From positions 1 to 33,699 of the forward strand of contig CAMDKD010000029.1 of the NCBI GenBank assembly GCA_945901125.1: a stretch of DNA of 33,699 nucleotides, given 5' to 3'. Below, piece after piece: positions 17,668 to 25,764 of this stretch. Made by a program: the position numbers and the translations under genes. Position 1 is the first letter of the stretch, and each line of letters begins with the position of its first letter. The notes beneath the pieces are model-generated. The model searched no databases, was not told the origin of the DNA, and saw only the letters and a program-made list of their open reading frames with translations. This DNA is from Bordetella parapertussis (GTDB lineage: Bacteria > Pseudomonadota > Gammaproteobacteria > Burkholderiales > Burkholderiaceae_C).

Positions 17668-19872
17668 ATGACCTTTCCCGATATCGCCATATTGCGCATG
17701 CGTTATTTGCGCGGACCGAATGTGTGGACCTACCGTCCGGTCATCGAAGCCTGGGTTGATCTGGGCATTCTTGAAGACCATCCCTCCAACAAACTGCCCG
17801 GTTTTGTCGACCGGCTCACCGCTTGGCTGCCAGGCATGGTCGAGCACCGCTGCGGTGTCGGCGAGCGCGGCGGTTTTTTGCTGCGCCTGAACGACGGCAC
17901 CTGGTGCGGCCACATCATGGAGCACGTGGCCATTGAATTGCAAACCCTGGCCGGCATGCAAGTCGGTTTCGGCAAAGCGCGCGAAACCAGCCAACGCGGT
18001 GTTTACAAAGTAGTGATTCGCACGCGGCAGGAAGAAGTCGGACGCGAAAGCATGGTCGCTGCGCGCGACCTGGTGATGGCCGCCATCAACAACACGTCTT
18101 ACGACCTCAAAGCCACGGTCAGCCGGCTCAAAGCCATGGTCGACCGCATGTGTCTGGGCCCAAGCACCGCTTGCATCGTCGACGCTGCCAACGAACACCG
18201 CATTCCATCCATCCGCCTTACCTCGGGCAACCTGGTGCAACTGGGTTACGGCTCATTGCAACGCCGTATTTGGACGGCTGAAACCGACCGCACCAGCGCC
18301 ATCGCTGAAAGCATTTCCAGCGACAAAGACCTGACCAAAATCTTGCTGACCCAATGCGGCGTGCCCATACCCTCGGGTGAAGTGGTGAATTCACCCGAAG
18401 AAGCCTGGAGCGTGGCGCAAGACATAGGTTTGCCGGTGGTGGTCAAACCCACCGATGCCAACCACGGGCGCGGTGTGGCGCTGGATTTGCGCAAGCGCGA
18501 AGACATAGAAGCCGCGTTTTTGGTGGCGCAACGCGAAGGCACCGATGTGATGGTCGAGCGATTTATTCCCGGCGACGAACACCGCTTGCTGGTGGTCGGT
18601 AACCAAGTTGTAGCCGCCTCACGCGGCGAAACCGCTCGCATCACCGGCGACGGCGTGCATACCGTGGCCGAACTCATTGAATTGCAAATCAACTCCGACC
18701 CGCGACGTGGCGAAGAGGAAGACTTTCCGCTGGACACCATACGCTTGAAAGACTTGCCGACCGCCGTGCTGGAGTTGCAGCGCCAAGGTTTGACGGCAGA
18801 CAGCATTCCCGAGAAAGACCGCGTGGCCGTGGTTCAGCGCACCGGCAACATGGGCATAGACGTGACCGATCTGGTTCACCCGGAAGTGGCTGCCGTGGTG
18901 GTGCTGGCCGCGCGCGTGGTGGGACTGGACATTGCGGGCATTGATCTGGTGGCCGAAGACATCAGCAAGCCTTTGCTGGCGCAAGGCGGTGCCATCGTCG
19001 AGGTGAATGCCGGTCCCGGTTTGCTCATGCATTTGAAACCGGCCATCGGCAAAGCACGCCCTGTGGGGCAAGCCATCGTCTCGCATTTGTTCGAGCCGCA
19101 ACAAGCCACGCGCATACCTGTGGTCGGCATCATGGGTCGCAGTCGCACCACCGAGTTGGCGCACCTGGTCAACTGGCTGATTCATTTGTCGGGTCGACGC
19201 ACCGGGCTGGCGTCGGCACGCGGTTTGTTCATGGACCAGCGCCTGGTCGACCCTAAAGATGCGCGTGTGTTTGAAGCCAGCCAGCGTTTATTGATCAACC
19301 GTGCGTTGGACGCGGCGGTATTTGAAAACACGCCGCTGCAAGTGCTGGACGAAGGCCTGCCCTACGACCGTTGTCACGTCGGCGTGCTGACCGACATGCC
19401 GGACAACAGCGGCTTGCAAGACCACGACATTCTCACGCCCGAGCAAGTTCGCAATGTGGTGCGCACGCAGATCGACCTGGTGCTGCCAGAAGGCGCTGCG
19501 GTGCTGAACGCCGAAGACGCGGCGGTGGTTGAACTGGCAGACCTGTGCGATGGCGAAGTCATTTATTACGCCGCCGATGAACACAACGACTGCGTGCAAC
19601 AGCATCTGACCCAACAAGGGCGCGCCGTGTATTTCTCCAAAGGCCAGGTGATGATGTCGCGCGGCACGCATGAACACAGTTTGCTGCAACTGGATTTCCC
19701 GGCAATCGCCAAACACCTGAGCGACGGCACACTCAGTTTGCACAACCTGCTGGCCTCGGTGGCCGTGGCTTGGGCGCTGGACCTCTCTCCCGATTTGATA
19801 CGCGCCGGTCTGAAAAATTACGGGCAACCGTCTGCGATTGCCAATCTTGATCTTGCAAGGATGAAAGCCTGA
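17668..19872 (+). CDS. cphA': Second-type cyanophycin synthetase (CphA') with degenerate Mur domain
   Basis: The 734-residue protein has the CphA N-terminal domain (RGPNVWTYRPVIEAW, FVDRLTAWLP, EHRCGVGERGGF) and an ATP-grasp domain (about 215-475, with LPVVVKPTDANHGRGVALD and IVEVNAGPGLLMHL). The third, Mur-ligase-like domain is defective: where the neighbour has GTNGKTT this protein has GRSRTT (about 488), the ETARGGMLREG block is ENTPLQVLDEG, and the C-terminal Mur domain is missing, making it about 125 residues shorter. It should therefore be able to carry out only one of the two ATP-dependent additions, or act as a partner to CphA. Paired cphA and cphA' genes are known in Ralstonia and relatives. 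Its stop overlaps the start of cphA by one base. A weak ribosome site precedes the ATG; a start at 17698 is possible. Confidence 0.9.
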   Translation: MTFPDIAILRMRYLRGPNVWTYRPVIEAWVDLGILEDHPSNKLPGFVDRLTAWLPGMVEHRCGVGERGGFLLRLNDGTWCGHIMEHVAIELQTLAGMQVGFGKARETSQRGVYKVVIRTRQEEVGRESMVAARDLVMAAINNTSYDLKATVSRLKAMVDRMCLGPSTACIVDAANEHRIPSIRLTSGNLVQLGYGSLQRRIWTAETDRTSAIAESISSDKDLTKILLTQCGVPIPSGEVVNSPEEAWSVAQDIGLPVVVKPTDANHGRGVALDLRKREDIEAAFLVAQREGTDVMVERFIPGDEHRLLVVGNQVVAASRGETARITGDGVHTVAELIELQINSDPRRGEEEDFPLDTIRLKDLPTAVLELQRQGLTADSIPEKDRVAVVQRTGNMGIDVTDLVHPEVAAVVVLAARVVGLDIAGIDLVAEDISKPLLAQGGAIVEVNAGPGLLMHLKPAIGKARPVGQAIVSHLFEPQQATRIPVVGIMGRSRTTELAHLVNWLIHLSGRRTGLASARGLFMDQRLVDPKDARVFEASQRLLINRALDAAVFENTPLQVLDEGLPYDRCHVGVLTDMPDNSGLQDHDILTPEQVRNVVRTQIDLVLPEGAAVLNAEDAAVVELADLCDGEVIYYAADEHNDCVQQHLTQQGRAVYFSKGQVMMSRGTHEHSLLQLDFPAIAKHLSDGTLSLHNLLASVAVAWALDLSPDLIRAGLKNYGQPSAIANLDLARMKA

Positions 19873-22451
19873 TGGAAGTCTCCCGCATTCGCGCCTTGCG
19901 CGGTCCCAATCTGTGGACCCGCCACACCGCCATCGAAGCCATGGTGCGCTGCGCACCTGGCTTGGAAAGTGACCTCAGCGCCGACCAGCAAGCTTTTGAA
20001 AAACGCCTGCGCCATTTGTTTCCGGGCTTAGGCCGCTTGCAACCCGGTGAACGCGACGCGCACCTGAGCATGGCGCATGCGCTTGAAGCTGTGGTCTTGC
20101 ATTTGCAAATACAAGCGGGTTGCCCGGTCACGTTCAGCCGCACCACGCCTACCCCCGAAGAAGGTTTGTTCCAAGTGGTGGTCGAATATTCGGTTGAGCA
20201 AGTTGGCAAACTCGCCATGCGTTTGGCCGAGCAGTTGTGTCTGGCCGCGTTTGAATCCAAGCAGTTTGATGTGGACCTGGCTTTGCAGGAAATGCGCGAA
20301 CTCGATGAAGACATTCGTCTAGGCCCATCGACCGGTGCCATCGTGGATGCAGCTTTGGCGCGCGGCGTGCCTTACCGCCGTTTGTCAGACGCCAGCCTGG
20401 TGCAATTCGGCTGGGGCAGCAAACAAAGACGCATACAAGCCGCAGAAACCGATGCCAGCAGTGCCATCGCCGAGTCCATTGCGCAAGACAAAGAACTCAG
20501 CAAAAAACTGTTGCTCGCCGCCGGTGTGCCGGTGCCGCGTGGCCGCCCGGTAGACAGCGCAGAAGACGCCTGGGCCGCAGCGCAAGACATAGGTTTGCCG
20601 GTGGTGGTCAAGCCACGCGACGGCAACCAAGGCAAAGGCGTGGTGGTCAATATCCGCACCCGCGAAGAAGTCATGCAGGCGTACAACAGCGCCCTCGAAT
20701 ACCGCGACGACATCATGGTCGAGAGTTTTTTACCAGGCAGCGATTACCGCTTGCTGGTGGTCGGCGACCGCATGGTGGCCGCTGCACGGCGTGAACCGCC
20801 GTTGGTCGTGGGCGATGGCAAATCGTCTGTGCGCCAGTTGGTCGACAAAGTGAATTCAGACCCGCGTCGCGGCGACGGCCACGCCACTTCGCTCACCAAA
20901 ATCCGCTTCGACGACATCGCCTTGGCGCGTTTGAAAGAACAAGGTTTTGACGCCGACAGCGTGCCGACCAAAGGCGCGCGCGTGGTGCTGCGCAACAACG
21001 CCAATTTGTCCACCGGCGGCACCGCCACCGACGTGACCGACGACGTACACCCGGAAGTCGCTGCGCGCGCCGTCATGGCCGCGCAAATGGTCGGCTTGGA
21101 TGTGTGCGGCGTCGATGTGGTCTGCGAGTCTGTGCTCAAACCCTTGGAAGAACAAAACGGCGGCATCGTCGAGGTAAACGCTGCGCCGGGTTTGCGCATG
21201 CATTTGCAACCCTCGTTCGGCAAAGGCCGCGACGTTGGCAGCGCCATCATGGACACCATGTTTTCTAACGGAAATGACGGTCGCATACCGCTGATTGCGG
21301 TCACCGGCACCAACGGCAAAACCACTACTGTTCGACTGTGCGCGCATTTGTTGCGCACCAGCGGATTGCGCACCGGCATGACCAACACCGACGGCGTGTT
21401 TGTCAACGGCTTGCAACTCGATACCGGCGACTGCAGCGGCCCGCGCAGCGCGCGCAGCGTGTTGATGCACCCTGACGTGGACGCGGCGGTGCTGGAGACC
21501 GCGCGCGGCGGTATGTTGCGCGAAGGGCTGGCGTTTGACCGCTGCCAGGTGGCGGTGGTGACCAACATAGGCGCAGGCGATCACCTGGGCCTGAACTACA
21601 TCAGCACCGTGGAAGACTTGGCCGTGCTCAAACGCGTCATAGTGCAAAACGTCGCTCCCAACGGCGTGGCTGTGTTGAACGCCACCGACCCGATGGTCGC
21701 AGCGATGGCACCGAATTGCCCGGGACAAGTCACGTTTTTCGCAGTGGACCCGCACCACCCGGTGCTGGCCACACACCGGGCCCAAGGCAAGCGCGTGCTG
21801 TATGTGCAAGACGGCCACATCGTGGCGCAGGAAGGCGCGCATCAAGTCCGAGTCTCATTGAATGAAGTGCCGTTGACGCAAAACGGCGCCATTGGTTTCC
21901 AAGTGGAAAACGCCATGGCGTCCATCGGTGCGGCCTGGGCGGTCAATTTGTCGTGGGCGTCTATCTGTCAGGGCTTGTCCACGTTTGTCAGCGACACACA
22001 AGGCGTGCCGGGTCGCTTCAATATGTTTAGCTACAAGGGCGCGACCATCATTGCCGACTACGGCCACAACCCGGACGCCATCAAAGCCTTGGTGCAAGCC
22101 GTCACCAACTTACCGGCCAAGCAACGCAGCGTCGTCATCAGCGGCGCCGGTGACCGGCGCGACGAAGACATACGCGAACAAACCCGCGTCATAGGCGGCG
22201 CATTCAACAGCGTGGTCTTGTTTGAAGATGCGTGTCAACGCGGCCGCGCTGACGGCGAAGTCATTGCTTTGCTGCGCCAGGGTTTGAAAGACGCCAAACT
22301 GACAAGTGACATTGTGGAAATACAAGGCGAGTTCATCGCCATTGACCATGCCTTGGGCCAATTAAACCCCGGAGATTTGTGTTTGATATTGATAGACCAG
22401 GTGGAAGAAGCGCTGGCGCATATAGGTAAGCGGGTGGCGGAGCAGGTTTAA
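19872..22451 (+). CDS. cphA: Cyanophycin synthetase
   Basis: CphA makes cyanophycin, a polymer of aspartate with arginine side chains, by adding Asp to the backbone and Arg to each side chain using ATP, without ribosomes. The 859 residues carry the full three-domain layout: N-terminal domain (RALRGPNLWTRHTAIEAMV), ATP-grasp domain (about 215-470; LPVVVKPRDGNQGKGVVVN, IVEVNAAPGLRMHL) and Mur-ligase-like domain with intact P-loop VTGTNGKTTT (about 477), ETARGGMLREG and ADYGHNPDAIKAL. Length and motifs are normal, so this should be the catalytically complete enzyme. It overlaps cphA' by one base (TGATG) and converges with the RloB-like gene with overlapping stop codons. No cyanophycinase gene is in the window. 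Confidence 0.95.
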   Translation: MEVSRIRALRGPNLWTRHTAIEAMVRCAPGLESDLSADQQAFEKRLRHLFPGLGRLQPGERDAHLSMAHALEAVVLHLQIQAGCPVTFSRTTPTPEEGLFQVVVEYSVEQVGKLAMRLAEQLCLAAFESKQFDVDLALQEMRELDEDIRLGPSTGAIVDAALARGVPYRRLSDASLVQFGWGSKQRRIQAAETDASSAIAESIAQDKELSKKLLLAAGVPVPRGRPVDSAEDAWAAAQDIGLPVVVKPRDGNQGKGVVVNIRTREEVMQAYNSALEYRDDIMVESFLPGSDYRLLVVGDRMVAAARREPPLVVGDGKSSVRQLVDKVNSDPRRGDGHATSLTKIRFDDIALARLKEQGFDADSVPTKGARVVLRNNANLSTGGTATDVTDDVHPEVAARAVMAAQMVGLDVCGVDVVCESVLKPLEEQNGGIVEVNAAPGLRMHLQPSFGKGRDVGSAIMDTMFSNGNDGRIPLIAVTGTNGKTTTVRLCAHLLRTSGLRTGMTNTDGVFVNGLQLDTGDCSGPRSARSVLMHPDVDAAVLETARGGMLREGLAFDRCQVAVVTNIGAGDHLGLNYISTVEDLAVLKRVIVQNVAPNGVAVLNATDPMVAAMAPNCPGQVTFFAVDPHHPVLATHRAQGKRVLYVQDGHIVAQEGAHQVRVSLNEVPLTQNGAIGFQVENAMASIGAAWAVNLSWASICQGLSTFVSDTQGVPGRFNMFSYKGATIIADYGHNPDAIKALVQAVTNLPAKQRSVVISGAGDRRDEDIREQTRVIGGAFNSVVLFEDACQRGRADGEVIALLRQGLKDAKLTSDIVEIQGEFIAIDHALGQLNPGDLCLILIDQVEEALAHIGKRVAEQV

Positions 22452-23086
22452 GCGGTTATAGGCTGAGGCTCACCCAAATTTTTGAATTCATTCAGCAGCA
22501 AGTGAATACGCGTGCTTGGATCGGGATTGTTTTCAGTTTCAGCTTGATTCAGGACCCAAGCAGCATGGGTGAATGCTGTTTTTAATTGCGGTTGCAAATA
22601 ATCGAACAAACCAAGACTGTCTGATTTTGAGTAATTTTTCAATTCAGGAATTTGCTTGATTTTTGACAACATTCTGTCACCTGGCGATTTACCGCCCACC
22701 ATCCCCGGACCTATGGGTGAACGGTCTTGTTTAAAGTGTAAGTAAAGCCAAAACTCATAGCAAGGAAAGGAAGTAATCAAAGTAATTTCTTCCCTGTAGG
22801 GTTTAGCGAGTTCGCACGCTTGATCAAAATTCTCATGTGAATCCCTGTCAATTACACAAAAGACGCGGTCATATTTTTTTCTATTGATTTCATGCTTTGC
22901 TGCATTGACAATGCCCAAGGGGTCGGTTTTGCCACAGTTTTGAGGCTTTACATTTGCCCTGTAATGTTTGGCGGCATCATTGAGGTAATCCAGACAGGAC
23001 TTGGTGTCTTCACACAAAACCAGCACCTTGGGCATGGGCTTGTAAATCGCAGCTTTTCTGCTGAAGAGAGATCTAGCATTGCCCAT
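22448..23086 (-). CDS. RloB-like TOPRIM-fold protein, probable defence effector
   Basis: The 212-residue protein fits the RloB-like family. Motifs expected of a TOPRIM-type nuclease centre are visible: VLVLCEDTKS with Glu26, and VFCVIDRDSH with Asp80 and Asp82, followed by the family block SFPCYEFWLYLHF (about 106-118). Its ATG directly follows the TAA of the upstream ATPase gene without a spare base, so the two are translationally coupled. RloB was first named from restriction-linked loci in Campylobacter, and ATPase plus TOPRIM pairs (PARIS, Gabija-like, OLD) act in phage defence. That this pair defends the cell is inference. The stop overlaps the convergent cphA stop by four bases. Composition is lower in GC than the cyanophycin genes. 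Confidence 0.8.
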   Translation of the reverse strand: MGNARSLFSRKAAIYKPMPKVLVLCEDTKSCLDYLNDAAKHYRANVKPQNCGKTDPLGIVNAAKHEINRKKYDRVFCVIDRDSHENFDQACELAKPYREEITLITSFPCYEFWLYLHFKQDRSPIGPGMVGGKSPGDRMLSKIKQIPELKNYSKSDSLGLFDYLQPQLKTAFTHAAWVLNQAETENNPDPSTRIHLLLNEFKNLGEPQPITA

Positions 23087-24340
23087 TTATGACTCCGCTT
23101 TAACGAATGGTAAACCTCTGTAACGGCCTTCGTAATACCGCTTTTCAAGGTCTTCGTTGTCACGGCCTTCAAACTCATGCACGCAACGCAAGCGAGTAGC
23201 ACCATTCATGTCACGCTCTGTGATCCAGAATTGGTCGCGGCGCAATACTTTGGCATCCATCAAATGCGTGTCATGCGTGGTGAATATCAACTGCGATGGT
23301 TTTTTTTCTTGTATGTGTTTTTTCACCAAAGCTTGCACGATCAACGGGTGCAAACTGGTGTCCAACTCGTCGACAACCAACACATCTATCTCATTGTTGA
23401 TTTTCAAATACCAAGGCAGCCAGAATCCGATCAGGTTTTTGGTTCCTTCAGATTGTTCGTCGTAAGAAAAATCTGCCTCACCCAATGCTGTACGGTAAGT
23501 GAAGGTCGCTTTTGTCAGTGCTTTTAAATTTTTGTTCTTCGCATCGACGGCTTGAGAGTCATCCACGACCGCTTGATGATTTGGTGTTTCCTCGACCTTT
23601 AACTGAGTAACAGGTACATCAATATCGCGTAACAATGAGGAAATGTCTTGTGTTGATTCAGGAAAATTAATGGTGACTTTGTCTTTCACATACTTAGACA
23701 TTTCATTCATGCCGTCTAAATAACTGCGCAGGCCGTTAAGAAACCATTCATAGGGTTGTCGTAACTGCTTTAATTCTTCACTGCTGTTGTTAACTGCCTG
23801 AACCAGAAACAACACAGCAGGCGGTGTCAAATTTTTCCAAATATTGATGAGCGCCTCACCGCCCTCCATGGTCAGACCAAAGTCATAGACCTCCTGCCCA
23901 TCGACAAATGCTCTGTCATACAGCAGCGTCTCTTTCCCTTTCGGGTACATACACAAGCGCTCACGGTGAATACGATCTGCGGTCATGGCAAGGTCAAACC
24001 GGTAGCGCATGGCTTGGTGAATGAAATGCACTTCAAACACGCTGGGTTTGTTCACCAAGTCCGGATCAAAACGAAACGGACTTACGGGCAAAGGCTTGGA
24101 GTGATTAGGCGTTCTGAGCGCCATCGTCTCTAGAACTTCAAGGGCCTTGAGCAAATTGCTTTTGCCTGAGGCATTCGGGCCGTAAATCACCGCAGCCTTG
24201 AGCAAATCCGGGAAATTTTTCTCTTCAATCACCGGCTTTAACACGTTTTCTCTTTTGTGCATGCGCGGTGCCGCCACCATAGACAAGGTTTGGCGTTCTC
24301 TGAACGAACGGAAATTAGCGATTGAGAATTCAATTAACAT
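23087..24340 (-). CDS. AAA15/SMC-like ATPase partner of RloB
   Basis: The 417-residue protein is an ABC-type ATPase of the AAA15/RloA group. It begins with the canonical MLIEFSIANFRSFRERQTLS and has Walker A YGPNASGKSN (about 53-62), a signature-like SEGTKNLIGFW, Walker B VLVVDELDTSLHPL (about 313-326) and the switch TTHDTHLMD (about 355). Unlike OLD proteins it has no fused nuclease; the TOPRIM function lies in the next gene, as in the AriA/AriB arrangement of PARIS. The likely role is sensing an invader and holding or releasing the RloB-like effector. There is no good Shine-Dalgarno before the ATG; instead a direct repeat and a palindrome abut the start. Lower GC than its neighbours suggests acquisition. 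Confidence 0.85.
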   Translation of the reverse strand: MLIEFSIANFRSFRERQTLSMVAAPRMHKRENVLKPVIEEKNFPDLLKAAVIYGPNASGKSNLLKALEVLETMALRTPNHSKPLPVSPFRFDPDLVNKPSVFEVHFIHQAMRYRFDLAMTADRIHRERLCMYPKGKETLLYDRAFVDGQEVYDFGLTMEGGEALINIWKNLTPPAVLFLVQAVNNSSEELKQLRQPYEWFLNGLRSYLDGMNEMSKYVKDKVTINFPESTQDISSLLRDIDVPVTQLKVEETPNHQAVVDDSQAVDAKNKNLKALTKATFTYRTALGEADFSYDEQSEGTKNLIGFWLPWYLKINNEIDVLVVDELDTSLHPLIVQALVKKHIQEKKPSQLIFTTHDTHLMDAKVLRRDQFWITERDMNGATRLRCVHEFEGRDNEDLEKRYYEGRYRGLPFVKAES

Positions 24341-24380
24341 GGTGAAAAATAGCAGTTATTGGTGAAAAATGGCTATTTTT
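24341..24380 (-). promoter_or_regulatory. Direct repeat and palindrome before the ATPase-RloB operon
   Basis: GGTGAAAAATAGC at 24341-24353 is repeated as GGTGAAAAATGGC at 24361-24373, exactly 20 bases apart (12 of 13 identical). The second copy runs into AAAAATGGCTATTTTT at 24365-24380, an inverted repeat with six-base arms, and AAAAATAGC/GCTATTTTT (24345-24353 and 24372-24380) form a longer nine-base inverted repeat. The element ends at the ATG of the ATPase gene, where an operator or mRNA hairpin could control expression. Confidence 0.45.
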
Positions 24381-24621
24381 TTATGCTAACTCATTTTTAA
24401 TTGTTGATTTATTACAGTTAACCCTTGTCTTGTCGTTTTTTCCAAACAAGTTTTCAAGTGACTGGGGTTTGGCCTTTTACTGCGGTTTGACTCATGAAAG
24501 ATATCGACCCGGGATTCGTTCCAATACATTGAAAACCAGTGAGCAGAATGCAAAGACTGCAAGATGCACAAGGTACTTAGGCAACTTCCATTACAGTCTA
24601 TGAATAACAAGGAGACAAGAC
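24381..24621. other. Divergent intergenic region between the ATPase-RloB unit and dctP
   Basis: This gap must hold promoters for both the minus-strand ATPase gene and the plus-strand TRAP binding protein. It is AT-rich near the ATPase gene and more balanced near dctP. No confident -35/-10 pair, small ORF with a ribosome site, tRNA or attachment-site repeat was found. A clear ribosome site (AAGGAG) precedes dctP. Confidence 0.4.
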
Positions 24622-25713
24622 ATGGAACGCAGAAAATTCCTCGCCCGCAGTGCTTTAGGCGCGACCGCGGCCACCGCCCTCGCGGCCCCGGCCATCGCCC
24701 AATCCTCGCGCCCGGAAATCCGCTGGCGGCTGGCATCCAGCTACCCGAAATCGTTAGATACCATCGTGGGCGCGGTCGACATGATGTGCAAACGCGTCGG
24801 CGAGTTGACCGAAGGCCGTTTCAAGATCACGCTGCACGCTGCCGGTGAATTGCTGCCCGCGCTGCAAGTGCTGGACGGCGTGCAAAACGGTACCATCGAA
24901 GCCGGACACAGCGCCAGCTATTTCTACATCGGCAAAGACCCGGCTTTCGGCTTCGGCACCGCCATTCCCTTCGGCATGAATTCGCGCGCGCAAAACGCGT
25001 GGATGTATGTGGGCGGCGGCATCGAACTGCTGAATGAGTTTTATGCCAATTACGGCGTGATGGCACTGCCGGTGGGCAACACGGGCGCGCAAATGGCCGG
25101 CTGGTACCGCAAGGAAATGAAAACCGTGGCCGACTTCAATGGCTTGAAAATGCGCGTCGGCGGCCTGGCCGGTAAAGTTTTGTCCAAGATAGGCGTGGTG
25201 GCACAGCAGCTGCCGCCCGGCGACTTGTACCCGGCGCTGGAAAAAGGTGTGATCGACGCCGCTGAGTTTGTCGGCCCGGCTGACGACGAGCATTTAAGTC
25301 TGCACAAAGTGGCGAAATACTATTACTACCCCGGATGGTGGGAAGGCTCGGCCACGCTATCGCTGTTCATCAACCAGAAAGCGTTTAATGCGCTGCCGAC
25401 TGAATACAAAGCGGTGTTGAAAGTCGCGGCGGCTGAGGCCAACCAATGGTCGACCGCCAAGTACGACATGACCAACCCGGCGGCGCTGCGTCGTTTGATC
25501 AGCAACGGCGCGCAACTCAAACGTTTCTCACCGGAAATATTGCAAGCCTGTTACAAAGCATCGCAGCAGTTCATGACCGAGATGATTGACACCAGCCCGG
25601 CGTTCAAAAAGATTCACGCGCCTTGGTCAAAGTTTCGAGACGAATACGTGTTGTGGTCGCAGTTCTGCGAGATGCCGTTTGACAGCTTGATGGCGTCGGG
25701 CAGAAAAGGCTGA
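24622..25713 (+). CDS. TRAP transporter substrate-binding protein (DctP family, TakP-like)
   Basis: The 363-residue protein starts with a twin-arginine signal (ERRKFLARSALGATAATALA, cleaved near APAIAQ), so it is exported folded to the periplasm. The mature protein has DctP-family blocks: WRLASSYPKSLDTI, GRFKITLHAAGEL, FNGLKMRVGGLAG (about 174), LYPALEKGVIDAAEFVGPAD (about 203) and YYYPGWWEGSATLSLFIN (about 235). This branch resembles TakP-type proteins that bind 2-oxo acids or related monocarboxylates, but the ligand cannot be told from sequence alone. TRAP systems also need DctQ and DctM membrane subunits, and none is encoded nearby, so it is an orphan binding protein or works with a distant permease. 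AAGGAG precedes the ATG. Confidence 0.93.
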   Translation: MERRKFLARSALGATAATALAAPAIAQSSRPEIRWRLASSYPKSLDTIVGAVDMMCKRVGELTEGRFKITLHAAGELLPALQVLDGVQNGTIEAGHSASYFYIGKDPAFGFGTAIPFGMNSRAQNAWMYVGGGIELLNEFYANYGVMALPVGNTGAQMAGWYRKEMKTVADFNGLKMRVGGLAGKVLSKIGVVAQQLPPGDLYPALEKGVIDAAEFVGPADDEHLSLHKVAKYYYYPGWWEGSATLSLFINQKAFNALPTEYKAVLKVAAAEANQWSTAKYDMTNPAALRRLISNGAQLKRFSPEILQACYKASQQFMTEMIDTSPAFKKIHAPWSKFRDEYVLWSQFCEMPFDSLMASGRKG

Positions 25714-25736
25714 CTCACACGATTTATCATGCCTAT

Positions 25737-25757
25737 TCATATCACTATTTGATATGA
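25737..25757 (+). promoter_or_regulatory. Inverted repeat operator candidate before fic
   Basis: TCATATC at 25737-25743 and GATATGA at 25751-25757 form a perfect seven-base inverted repeat with a seven-base spacer, centred 18 bases before the fic ATG. A -10-like TATGAT lies within the right arm, so a bound repressor would block transcription. If that -10 is used, the mRNA would be nearly leaderless, consistent with the absence of a usable ribosome site. Confidence 0.5.
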
Positions 25758-25764
25758 TTAAGGC

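Noticed and set aside
17668..22451. The two cyanophycin synthetase genes as one gene split by a frameshift
   Set aside because: Each has its own N-terminal domain and ATP-grasp domain, so they are tandem paralogues with an overlapping stop and start.
24460..24500. A sigma-54 type promoter before dctP (TGGCC followed by TGC)
   Set aside because: The distance between the GG and GC elements is one base short of the strict spacing, and the rest of the match is poor.
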